From positions 1-64,000 of the forward strand of contig NZ_CAMZOG010000012.1 in NCBI RefSeq assembly GCF_947331445.1: DNA of 64,000 nucleotides, read 5' to 3'. Source of the DNA: Parendozoicomonas sp. Alg238-R29. GTDB taxonomy: Bacteria; Pseudomonadota; Gammaproteobacteria; Pseudomonadales; Endozoicomonadaceae. Both the position numbers and the translations under genes were made by a program. This document shows, piece after piece, positions 56,624 to 64,000 of the stretch; position 1 is the first letter of the stretch, and each line of letters starts with the position of its first letter. The notes beneath the pieces are model-generated. The model ran no database searches. It was given only the letters and a program-made list of their open reading frames with translations, and was not told where the DNA came from.

Positions 56624-57442
56624 TTAAAGAGAAACCTTCAAGGCTTCACGAATAAGGTTTCGTCGGCTGATGTTATAGCCCGACAGCCATGACACCATTT
56701 CTTCCCTGCCAAGAATCTTTCGGGTTATGGTTGCCAAAGACAATCCCGCTTTATCCAGCTTCTGAGATTCGCTGCAAAGCCAAACCAGATTTTGCAGCTT
56801 CTCCTCCATAGCCTTACGCCCATTTTCCACAATACCGCGGTGGGGACAGAACAAAATCTCAAAATCCAGATCCAGAACCCGCCTGATGCTGCTCATGAGC
56901 TGGCTCAGGTTCTCATCATTACGGAACATCTTCAGTGATTTGGATACATAGAGATCGCCACTGAACAACCACTTCTGTTTCGGCAAAAAGAAAACAGTTA
57001 AATCCTTGGCATGACCGGGAACATGAACAGGAATGATTGGACTGCCATCACTTAGAGTCATTTCATCAGGGTAAGTCACAGTTTTTACAGGAATAGGAGA
57101 ACCCCAGATATATCGCTGCAAGGGTGGGACCTTATAACCGGCAGCCAATTTGGCCTGCGCCAGTTCTGGAGCAAAAGGCGTCACCCCAGTTATGTCTTTT
57201 ATTCGTGAACCATTGCCGCTGTGATCTTCATGGTGATGAGTAATTAATAACTGACGCACCGGTCCGCGTTCAATAAAAGCCTTCACCTCCTCCCATTGAT
57301 TCGGGGGACCACAATCAATCACAGTGTCGCCAATACGATAAATAATAAACGTGGTATTAATGCCTGCATCCACGCGCCCTATGCGAATCCCCTCAACTAA
57401 ATGACTTCCACCATCAAAGTTATATTGTCCCCGAACCGGCAT
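56624..57442 (-). CDS. metallo-beta-lactamase-fold hydrolase
   Basis: The protein (272 residues from the ATG at 57442; a GTG at 57451 is an alternative) has the metal-binding motif LLITHHHEDHSGNG. It also has later metal ligands in VHVPGHAKDLTVFF and in FSGDLYVSKS, and a C-terminal His in FCPHRGIVENG. This is a glyoxalase-II-like MBL fold with an additional helical C terminus, similar to LACTB2-type proteins. The natural substrate is unclear. Confidence 0.93.
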   Translation of the reverse strand: MPVRGQYNFDGGSHLVEGIRIGRVDAGINTTFIIYRIGDTVIDCGPPNQWEEVKAFIERGPVRQLLITHHHEDHSGNGSRIKDITGVTPFAPELAQAKLAAGYKVPPLQRYIWGSPIPVKTVTYPDEMTLSDGSPIIPVHVPGHAKDLTVFFLPKQKWLFSGDLYVSKSLKMFRNDENLSQLMSSIRRVLDLDFEILFCPHRGIVENGRKAMEEKLQNLVWLCSESQKLDKAGLSLATITRKILGREEMVSWLSGYNISRRNLIREALKVSL

Positions 57443-57601
57443 AGGTTTCACTCATAAAACAGAATGCTGGCATCCTGAAGGATGACCAAACCAACAACAA
57501 TGACTGAAACCGTGAACAACAATGGCAAAACAGTTCACTTATTTTCTTTGAAATCGTGGCACCATAACCACCAAAAATAATACACAATAAAGGAATGACG
57601 G

Positions 57602-59593
57602 ATGCTCAAAAAAGGCTGTTTGCTATTTATAGCCATCTTCGCAATAGCATTAGTAACTCCCTACATTCTCACTTGGAGTTTTGTAAAAAATCTTCCTGAT
57701 ATGACAGAGGAAGAAGTCGCGCAGCGGATTGATATTCCACGATTTAAAGGCAGCTTGAAAGAATCGCTGACCGGATACATGTCACAGCAGGCTGAAGATG
57801 CCGATCCAATAGCCAAGACATTAATATCTGCAATGCTAACACAGGTCGTCAATAAAACCGTTGATACCTTTATGCAGCCCAATGTTCTGGCAAAACTGTT
57901 GGAAACAGGAAATATTAAGCAGACCGCTCAGGATTCAAAAAAGCAGCCACCTTCGGATGATCAGGCAAGTGAGCAAACCGAATCATCCAACCTTGAAATC
58001 CCACTGATTTATTTCACCAGCTTGAACAGCTACAGGGTAAAGGTTGGAGAAGTGTTTCTGGATTTCCACTTCAACAGCAACCATTGGCAATTAAGTGAAT
58101 TTCATATCGCTTCGGTAAAGGCTTCTCAAAATCCTGCGAATAGCCCTCAGCTAACTTCTGTGACTGCCACACAACCTGCACAGACACTGGTGGATGAAAT
58201 TGTCGATCAGACTTTGCCCGCAACCCTTTCACCAGAGCAGGTTGAGAAGGCTTTCCTTTTACTACAAAACGCCTTCTTCAACAGAATGCAATTTAACAAT
58301 GAGCTGGGTGTTGAGGTTGATACCCTCTATATACCTAACGCATCAGGGTTGTCAGTATTAGCCAACTGGCAGCGAGTGCTGGATAAATCGGGCAATAATA
58401 TTCTGCAGAGCGGAGAAGCTACAGAGTTTACATCCTGGGGCTTTAGCAACACATCGATGACTGGTGATATCAAGCTGACAGCAAATCCTGGTTCTTCGCA
58501 GATTGATAAAGCTGAAGGTATGGCAACCATTACTCTACCAACCAGATATCACACACTCACCCTTACTGATAGCGATGCAGGAAACAGTCACTCTCTCGGT
58601 GCCCTTGAAGTGATTATGCAAAACAGCCGGGGCACTGGCTCTCTTAGCCTGACAGTAAAAGGCAATAAAGAAGATCTCGACAAGCTAAGTGTTTTCGCCC
58701 TGAACAAAAACGGAAAACCACTGAAGCAAGCATCAAGGATGACTGGCTCATCACCAGCTTCACCTGATAACCCTGAGCTCATCAAAAGGGATATGAACTT
58801 TGAGTACAAAGGCACAATTGCCAGTGTTGCTTTGTTTTTAGCTGACAAAGCTGTAACCAGAACACTGCCCGTTCGAACTCATAACAAACCAGAGACATTC
58901 TTTGGTGAACTGCGCAGCCCCATAACAACAAGTCGTTACCAGGAAAAGTACCAACCTGCATTCTGCAGTTCTGCACAGCAAGCCGACTTAAGTACGCTCA
59001 AAGCTGTTGCGGGAAGAAGCCATGCCGTTTTCGGGTTTAATACTCCTGAAGTCAGTCTCAACATGCCTGGCTGCACAAACAGCAGCTATGGGAAAATCAA
59101 ATGGGACGTTGAACTGTTTGATAAGCAGGGACAAAAGATTGATTATTCTCCGGAAAATAGTATTCAGGAGTATCGCTTTAAACCTGTGGATACAGCCGAT
59201 AAGAACCCCATTGACTTCCATAACGCTAAAGGAACATTCACCGTTGATTACCCTATCGTCATGATGACAAGCAGTTATGGTCTGTCTTCAAATAATTCAG
59301 CTGTGACAAACCCAGGCAAAAGTATTTACAAGGTAGAAGTGAAATCCGGTCAGCCTGCCAATGTGTTCAGCAGTGATATTATTCCAGTACGCGGATATGA
59401 CAGTGAAAATCGTATGCTGCAAACTCTGGATAAACAATATAAGGACAACAGCGTAACAGCTATTTTCTGGGGAACCCCAGCCAGAATTGAAGTTGATGTG
59501 ATAAATCAGCGCGAAACATTTACAGGGAGTTTTGACATGCCACCGGCACCTCTTCTTCCACAAGAATGCCAAGGTCTGGCAAACTGTTCCTGA
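57602..59593 (+). CDS. DUF2939-like exported protein with long C-terminal extension
   Basis: A signal or anchor segment (about 1-25) precedes a region that fits the DUF2939 pattern (PYILTWSFVKNLPDMTEEEV, then RIDIPRFKGSLKESLTGYM). The following 60-190 region, including YFTSLNSYRVKVGEVFLDF, also suits that family. From about 200 to the end, roughly 460 residues are beta-rich and unassigned, making this far longer (663 residues) than usual for the family. It has AAGGA before the ATG and stands alone, divergent from the MBL gene. It may be an envelope protein. Confidence 0.7.
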   Translation: MLKKGCLLFIAIFAIALVTPYILTWSFVKNLPDMTEEEVAQRIDIPRFKGSLKESLTGYMSQQAEDADPIAKTLISAMLTQVVNKTVDTFMQPNVLAKLLETGNIKQTAQDSKKQPPSDDQASEQTESSNLEIPLIYFTSLNSYRVKVGEVFLDFHFNSNHWQLSEFHIASVKASQNPANSPQLTSVTATQPAQTLVDEIVDQTLPATLSPEQVEKAFLLLQNAFFNRMQFNNELGVEVDTLYIPNASGLSVLANWQRVLDKSGNNILQSGEATEFTSWGFSNTSMTGDIKLTANPGSSQIDKAEGMATITLPTRYHTLTLTDSDAGNSHSLGALEVIMQNSRGTGSLSLTVKGNKEDLDKLSVFALNKNGKPLKQASRMTGSSPASPDNPELIKRDMNFEYKGTIASVALFLADKAVTRTLPVRTHNKPETFFGELRSPITTSRYQEKYQPAFCSSAQQADLSTLKAVAGRSHAVFGFNTPEVSLNMPGCTNSSYGKIKWDVELFDKQGQKIDYSPENSIQEYRFKPVDTADKNPIDFHNAKGTFTVDYPIVMMTSSYGLSSNNSAVTNPGKSIYKVEVKSGQPANVFSSDIIPVRGYDSENRMLQTLDKQYKDNSVTAIFWGTPARIEVDVINQRETFTGSFDMPPAPLLPQECQGLANCS

Positions 59594-59901
59594 TAGTACA
59601 CAATGAGAGAGCCAGAGCTTAAGGGTTTTGGCTCTTCAACAATCAGTCACACGGATAGGTGATGAAAATACCGTTAATAATAATTCCTTCCATGTTTCTC
59701 ACATAGAGCCATATAGATATACAAGCTGAAGCCAGTTCAACAATGCGCTGATGTGTGGGCTTATGCTGGTAGCTTTTTCCGCTGCGAAAGCCGGTAAACT
59801 TCTTAAAACTGAGAAAGCTGTGAAACGACTGAACTATTCTGCCGGTGGCATTATGATGGGCGCAGGCATTTATCTGGCGGCCAGTCGTTAATCGCGCACA
59901 T
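59594..59901. other. intergenic region with a transporter remnant
   Basis: This 308-nt gap between convergent genes contains the 3' end of a LysE-type gene (59751-59891). The first 150 nt hold no recognisable gene or hairpin with a U tract. Confidence 0.6.
59751..59891 (+). pseudogene. C-terminal remnant of a LysE/RhtB-type amino acid exporter
   Basis: In one frame the DNA encodes 46 residues that look like the last two segments of a LysE-family exporter, including AKAGKLLKTEKAVKRLN and SAGGIMMGAGIYLAASR, before a TAA at 59889-59891. The frame is closed by a TGA about 26 nt upstream of the first ATG, so the rest of the gene is gone. It is a pseudogene fragment that borders the dinG end. Confidence 0.6.
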
Positions 59902-62049
59902 TCAGGCGATTTCCCGGTGATAAGGTGGCAGAGAATTTAAGAGCGCCTGCCCATAACGCCGGGTCACCAGACGGCGATCCAAAACAGTTATACGCCCCCT
60001 GTCTTGCTCTGTACGGAGCAATCGACCACTGGCCTGAACAAGGCGAACAGCCGCATCAGGCACAGATATTTCCATAAACGGATTGCCACCACGGGCTTCG
60101 ACCCATTCAGCAAGTGAAGCCTCTACCGGATCGTCAGGAACGGCAAAAGGAATTTTGGCAATCACTACGTGTTCACAGTATTTGCCCGGCAAATCAATCC
60201 CTTCTGCAAGACTGGCCAAACCAAAGATTGTGCTTGGTTTCCCTTCATCAATTCGCTCTCGGTGCAAGCGCAACAACTCCTGTTTGGAGTAATCATCTTG
60301 CATCATTACTCCCTCACGCTCTTCCCGACCAAGGCCGAAAAACACATCCTTCATCTGTCGGCGAGATGAGAACAACACCAATGTTCCCTGAGCGATCTCC
60401 ATCAGCTTGGGGAGTGTTTCTATCAATTCATCGGTGTGATCACTGGCACGACTCGGATCAGAACTCATATTCGGAATCACCAGTTTTCCAGCCTGATTGT
60501 GATGAAAAGGACTCGGCACACTTTCACATCGACTTTCCAGAGGAACACCAGAACGAATGCGGTAGCGATCAAAACGTCCAAGAGCTGCCAGTGTTGCTGA
60601 GGTAACCACCGCCCCCCAGGCATGATTCCAAAGCACATCACGCAGCAGTCCACCAGCAAGAATCAGACTACTGGCTACCGTTAAATCCTGTGCGCCGTTA
60701 TATTCATTCAGTTCAATCCAGCGAGCGGATGGTGGTTGGCCTTCAACATCGAGCTGGCTCCAGGATAACCAGAGTTCCTGATTACCCTGTAAACGTGCCA
60801 ATAAGGAACCAATAGGGGGAAGAATTTGTTCCGCCTGCAAAGAATCAACACCGGGAACATCACCATCCAGAGCCGCTTTCAATTCACTGACAATACGGTC
60901 TGCCAGATCAGAGGATGCGCTGAAACCCGCTTTCATCTTGCCAGCCATTTCCCGAATGCTTTCAGGCACTACGCCATCAGGCAAACGGTAAACCATAGAG
61001 CGGCCTGTTTCTGACTCTCCAGTCGATTTAAAATCTGCAACAGACAACAGGGCTTCACGCATCAATGCCTGCTCATCTTTCAACTCCTGAAACTTGCCTT
61101 CCAACTGCTCAAACCATTCACCAATTTTTCCAGGCAGTGCATGAGAGCCCAGAATTTTCCCTAACAATTTGGCAGATTGATCCAGCCAGCGTGCAGTGTC
61201 GTTTAAACGGGAATCATGAGCAAAGTGGCTGATCGCCTTATCTGGCAGATGATGGCCTTCATCAAAAATGTAGAGACAATCTTTAGGCGCAGGAAGAATA
61301 GCGCCACCGCCGAGCATTAAATCTGATAGCACCAGATCATGATTGGTGATAATAACATCCACCTTATCCAGAGATGCTCGCGCCCGATAGAATGGGCAGC
61401 CATTAAAGTGCGGACACTTAGGCCCCGTACACTGAGCATGAGTGGAGGTCAGTGCCATCCAGTCTTGCTCATCTATAGTATCCTTCCAACTATCCCGGTC
61501 CCCATCCCAGCTCCCGGAAGCCAAACGCGTTACCATGGTTTCGTAAAACTGGGTGGATTCTTCATCCAAATCAATATTGAAACCTTCCTCAGCAAACAAA
61601 GTCATGGTCGCAGAATTGGCCTGGGTGCTCTGAAGCAAAGTATCGAGCTTTTGAACACAGATGTAACGCCGTCGACCTTTGGCCAGAGCAACTGTGAATT
61701 TCAACCCACTGTGCTGACTGATTTCAGGAAGATCCTTGTTGAGAATCTGTTCCTGCAGCGCCACAGTTGCAGTAGCAATCACAAGAGTTTTATCTGCAGC
61801 TTGAGCCAAAGGAATACCGGCGAGAGTGTAACCCACCGTTTTACCAGTACCCGTTCCCGCTTCTATCACACAAACTGCTGATTCTGAGGTGCGTTTTCCG
61901 TCATCATCCATATCAATCACACCGATTGTCTTGGCAATCTCGGCGATCATGATTTTTTGCCCAAGGCGAGGTTTCAGCTCTTTTTTATCAAGAAACTGAC
62001 TGTAGGCTTTCTGGATTGTCTGGCGAAGAGCCGGTGCCACCTGAGACAT
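59902..62049 (-). CDS. dinG: ATP-dependent DNA helicase DinG
   Basis: DinG is a 5'-to-3' helicase that unwinds R-loops, D-loops and G-quadruplexes and is damage-inducible. The 715-residue length matches the E. coli enzyme. Visible features are Walker A GTGTGKTVGYTLAG, the DEGH box (FDEGHHLPD), and the Fe-S cysteines in the CTGPKCPHFNGCPF stretch plus an upstream Cys (RYICVQKLD). Later helicase motifs include ATSATL-like VVTSATLAALG and the motif VI region LVQASGRLLRTEQDRG. A LexA box lies 50 nt before the start, so it is probably under SOS control here. Confidence 0.97.
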   Translation of the reverse strand: MSQVAPALRQTIQKAYSQFLDKKELKPRLGQKIMIAEIAKTIGVIDMDDDGKRTSESAVCVIEAGTGTGKTVGYTLAGIPLAQAADKTLVIATATVALQEQILNKDLPEISQHSGLKFTVALAKGRRRYICVQKLDTLLQSTQANSATMTLFAEEGFNIDLDEESTQFYETMVTRLASGSWDGDRDSWKDTIDEQDWMALTSTHAQCTGPKCPHFNGCPFYRARASLDKVDVIITNHDLVLSDLMLGGGAILPAPKDCLYIFDEGHHLPDKAISHFAHDSRLNDTARWLDQSAKLLGKILGSHALPGKIGEWFEQLEGKFQELKDEQALMREALLSVADFKSTGESETGRSMVYRLPDGVVPESIREMAGKMKAGFSASSDLADRIVSELKAALDGDVPGVDSLQAEQILPPIGSLLARLQGNQELWLSWSQLDVEGQPPSARWIELNEYNGAQDLTVASSLILAGGLLRDVLWNHAWGAVVTSATLAALGRFDRYRIRSGVPLESRCESVPSPFHHNQAGKLVIPNMSSDPSRASDHTDELIETLPKLMEIAQGTLVLFSSRRQMKDVFFGLGREEREGVMMQDDYSKQELLRLHRERIDEGKPSTIFGLASLAEGIDLPGKYCEHVVIAKIPFAVPDDPVEASLAEWVEARGGNPFMEISVPDAAVRLVQASGRLLRTEQDRGRITVLDRRLVTRRYGQALLNSLPPYHREIA

Positions 62050-62099
62050 GAAGGAAACCGTAACGGGTAATAAAACAGAGAACCACTAGTATACCTCTA

Positions 62100-62115
62100 C
62101 TGTATAAATGTGCAG
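62100..62115 (-). promoter_or_regulatory. LexA (SOS) box upstream of dinG
   Basis: CTGTATAAATGTGCAG fits the LexA consensus CTG-N10-CAG with an AT-rich core. It lies 50 nt upstream of the dinG ATG. E. coli dinG is a classic LexA target. Confidence 0.8.
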
Positions 62116-62142
62116 TAGTGAAAAAATACTCTATTCCGTATT

Positions 62143-62763
62143 TCAACTCAGCGGATACGCCTCACCGGGCTCCAGCTTCGATTCATCCCAATCACATGAT
62201 GTAAAGCATTGATCTGCAGGAACACGATTCAGAGCCCGAGAATACATTCGATAGCCTTGTTCATTATAATTTTGCGATTGGGGGTTCATAAAGCCATGGA
62301 GATAAGAAGAGTGGGATACATCCACCTGCGGTGTAGTTGCTAAAACTTCCATCATTCGGGAAACCGAAAACATGGGTTCTTCTTTGGGAAAAATCATCTG
62401 TATCGGGAAATTCGGTACGGCTGTCGAGTAATGCCGAACCTGTGAACTATAAAAACAAACAGCGCCAGAAACATTCTTAAGTCCATGGGTGCTGGAAAGC
62501 CGCCAAATTGCAGAGCCCCCCATACTAAACCCGAGAAGGGTTACCGCACCTGGTAATGAACGCACCTTGCGCGCCAGCTTTTCAACGTACTTATTCAACC
62601 CAACTTTCGAAGAAAAGCAGCTATAAGCCTCATGCTCACTTTCGAAGGATGAAACACCTGTATCGTAGGGATCACAGATTTCTACATTTCCCGGGAGCGA
62701 GTTCGCCATTTTCTCTAACGTCGCTGTCCTTCCAAAAATGTCAGAAACGATTATGCGATACAT
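62143..62763 (-). CDS. dienelactone-hydrolase-like alpha/beta hydrolase
   Basis: From the ATG at 62763 (MYRIIVSDIFGR) the protein has 206 residues; the ORF continues 20 codons further upstream without support. The nucleophile elbow LLGFSMGGSA (Gly-Phe-Ser-Met-Gly) is clear. A later His-containing stretch (YLHGFMNPQS) could supply the catalytic His, and an Asp lies between. The overall shape suits small dienelactone-hydrolase-type enzymes of unknown substrate. It is divergent from the DUF3301 gene. Confidence 0.82.
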   Translation of the reverse strand: MYRIIVSDIFGRTATLEKMANSLPGNVEICDPYDTGVSSFESEHEAYSCFSSKVGLNKYVEKLARKVRSLPGAVTLLGFSMGGSAIWRLSSTHGLKNVSGAVCFYSSQVRHYSTAVPNFPIQMIFPKEEPMFSVSRMMEVLATTPQVDVSHSSYLHGFMNPQSQNYNEQGYRMYSRALNRVPADQCFTSCDWDESKLEPGEAYPLS

Positions 62764-62946
62764 AACTGTTAACGCTCTGCTTGAAAAGTGACAGGAGTAT
62801 ACGCTTTCAGAAACGTACGCCAATCAGTCTTTCATCGAATAAGACAACTCTTTCTGTTGCAACAACCGGAAGTAAAATTCTTGTTGTTAACCGGGCATTT
62901 TTCCCTCAGGATTTTCGGCAGCTTATCTATAAAACAAGAGGGGTTT

Positions 62947-63300
62947 ATGTCGCTTCTGGATGTATTGATACTTGGTATCACAGTATGCGCTTTGGTTTTC
63001 TGCTGGAAGACGGTATTCATCAAGCGTCGTTCAATTTCTCTCACCGCACAAGCGTGCCTGAAGGAGAACCTTCACATGCTCACCACTTCATTAACTCAAC
63101 AGCGTTGCTGGATTCAGCGTGACCAAAAATCGGGAAAGTTAACCTTTGGCCGCCTGTACACGTTTTCATTTACTGATGACTGCAACAAGACTGGTGAAGG
63201 CTGGGTAACAATGAGTGGTATGACCCTGGAAAGTTTTCAGACTCAGCCTTGGGAGAAAGGCTACATTCCACCCAGTGCAACAGGCTCACCTTTTAGCTGA
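62947..63300 (+). CDS. DUF3301 family membrane-anchored protein
   Basis: The ATG at 62947 has AGAGGGG upstream and starts a 117-residue protein. One membrane segment (about 2-20, LDVLILGITVCALVFCW) is followed by the DUF3301 body with ACLKENLHMLTTSLTQQRCW and FGRLYTFSFT. A longer ORF from 62788 overlaps the neighbouring divergent gene and is not supported. Function unknown. A hairpin follows its stop. Confidence 0.85.
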   Translation: MSLLDVLILGITVCALVFCWKTVFIKRRSISLTAQACLKENLHMLTTSLTQQRCWIQRDQKSGKLTFGRLYTFSFTDDCNKTGEGWVTMSGMTLESFQTQPWEKGYIPPSATGSPFS

Positions 63301-63312
63301 AATTGATATTTG

Positions 63313-63329
63313 GCTTCCGGTGGAAGCCT
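63313..63329 (+). terminator. hairpin after the DUF3301 gene
   Basis: GGCTTCC and GGAAGCC form a 7-bp stem around GGT, about 12 nt after the stop. The tail TTCATT is only mildly U-rich. Confidence 0.55.
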
Positions 63330-63381
63330 TCATTGAAAACACTGTGAAAGATTCAGCAACACATCCTTGCCCAGAAACTCT

Positions 63382-63411
63382 ATCAGTACGGGCAAGATCA
63401 GTACGGGCAAG
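63382..63411. repeat. 15-bp tandem repeat (two copies)
   Basis: The unit ATCAGTACGGGCAAG occurs twice in exact tandem between the DUF3301 and DUF1145 genes. It has no coding role. Confidence 0.95.
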
Positions 63412-63449
63412 GACTGCAAATACAGACAGAATAATTGGGTACAGGCGGA

Positions 63450-63737
63450 TTATACTTTAACCGTTTCTTGTAATTCTGCCTGTTTTTGCAACATGGTGGC
63501 CATATGGAAAAATCCAAAAATCAAAATTTTAATGTTATCGGAAGCCAGGTGCTCACTCATCAAACGAATACGTTTTTGCCAAATCACAACCTCCAATAGG
63601 TGGGCGACAAACACTAATCCTCCAAGAGCAGGAACAATCGTATCTAAAGGGGCCGACCAAGGGATAAATCCAGTAGAAATCACAGCTCCCCAGAACAAAA
63701 TCGTGACCAGCTGCCCAACTGCAAGCATAACTTTCAT
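63450..63737 (-). CDS. DUF1145 family membrane protein
   Basis: The 95-residue protein has three hydrophobic stretches (about 3-22, 31-51 and 68-86). It carries the HLLEVVIWQKRIR and IFGFFHMATMLQ patterns typical of DUF1145 (YhhL-like) inner-membrane proteins of unknown role. AGGGGAAGAG lies just before the ATG. It is convergent with the DUF3301 gene, separated by about 150 nt. Confidence 0.82.
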   Translation of the reverse strand: MKVMLAVGQLVTILFWGAVISTGFIPWSAPLDTIVPALGGLVFVAHLLEVVIWQKRIRLMSEHLASDNIKILIFGFFHMATMLQKQAELQETVKV

Positions 63738-63855
63738 CTCTTCCCCTTACTGACTATTAGTTTTATATCGTCTCGACTCATTACTTCTGCATCGACTATA
63801 ACCTGCCCTTTATCGGTTTCACAAATTCGCACTCTGTACTGTTATTCTTAGAGCT

Positions 63856-64000
63856 ATGACTAAAATATCCTCTTGTCCCTGTGGCACCCAAAAAGCCTAT
63901 AGTGACTGCTGCGCTCCCCTTCACGAAGGAAAAGCCGCAGCTCAAACCGCTGAGCAACTTATGCGTTCACGTTACGCTGGCTGGTCTCTTGGATTAATTG
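63856..64000 (+). CDS. ychJ: YchJ family SEC-C motif protein, truncated by window end
   Basis: The first 48 codons are visible, starting TKISSCPCGTQKAYSDCC. The Cys cluster with CPCG and later CC is the SEC-C zinc-binding motif. It is followed by AEQLMRSRYAGWSLG, the start of the conserved YchJ (UPF0225) domain. The gene continues past the right edge of the window. The function of this family is unknown. Confidence 0.9.
   Translation, partial: MTKISSCPCGTQKAYSDCCAPLHEGKAAAQTAEQLMRSRYAGWSLGLI

Noticed and set aside
62788-62946. 53-codon N-terminal extension of the DUF3301 gene
   Set aside because: It overlaps the divergent hydrolase region and precedes a start with a strong ribosome-binding site and a proper membrane segment.
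1-64000. CRISPR arrays, rRNA genes, insertion sequences, phage genes
   Set aside because: No spaced direct repeats, transposase motifs, rRNA or phage structural genes were seen. The only integrase-like gene is the housekeeping XerD.

Overview
The window reads as chromosomal DNA of a marine-type gammaproteobacterium of the Oceanospirillales/Pseudomonadales group. Two blocks follow the gene order known from Pseudomonas: acpS-pdxJ-recO-era-rnc-lepB-lepA-mucD-rseC-rseB-rseA-rpoE|nadB, and tetR-lysS-prfB-recJ-thrC-hom-dsbC-xerD ... rplS-trmD-rimM-rpsP ... ffh|ypjD-corC. Several accessory genes (a DUF1521 self-cleaving protein, TPR and AAA+ secreted or membrane proteins, a very large hybrid kinase) suggest a host-associated lifestyle. 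Endozoicomonas or a relative is my best guess, but the assignment is inference.

Layout. 1-436: Val-Asp-Val tRNA cluster on the minus strand with a strong promoter. 750-1760: rdgC with a repeat-encoded acidic tail. 1773-13465: a long minus-strand run of cofactor, RNA-processing, secretion and envelope-stress genes, ending at rpoE with a good sigma-E promoter. 13828-17479: nadB, ygfX-sdhE (minus) and ygfZ. 17506-24136: a giant three-sensor hybrid histidine kinase and a 3-hydroxyisobutyryl-CoA hydrolase-like gene. 24285-26056: a three-gene plus-strand cassette centred on a DUF1521/MIIA autocleavage protein, the best candidate here for an unusual system. 26064-40232: ung, tetR, lysS, prfB (with its programmed frameshift), recJ, threonine genes, dsbC, xerD and the rpsP-rimM-trmD-rplS operon, all on the minus strand.

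40604-47636: three plus-strand exported or membrane genes of unknown role surround ffh and break its usual neighbourhood. The TPR gene appears truncated exactly at the ffh terminator. 47704-49767: ypjD and a CorC/YfjD-like transporter. 49768-51700: a decayed zone with remnants of a signal-peptide protein and an outer-membrane barrel around a small secreted protein and a gamma-carbonic anhydrase. 51766-64000: nudL, a secreted spermidine-synthase-like protein, a second Nudix gene, acyltransferase, Sel1, MBL and DUF2939 genes, a LysE remnant, dinG with a LexA box, and small DUF genes, ending in a truncated ychJ.

Regulatory elements read directly from sequence include a stringent-type tRNA promoter, a sigma-E promoter at rpoE, a ribosomal-type promoter at rpsP, a LexA box at dinG, the prfB frameshift site and a series of perfect hairpins. 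All functional calls come from motif recognition without database searches.
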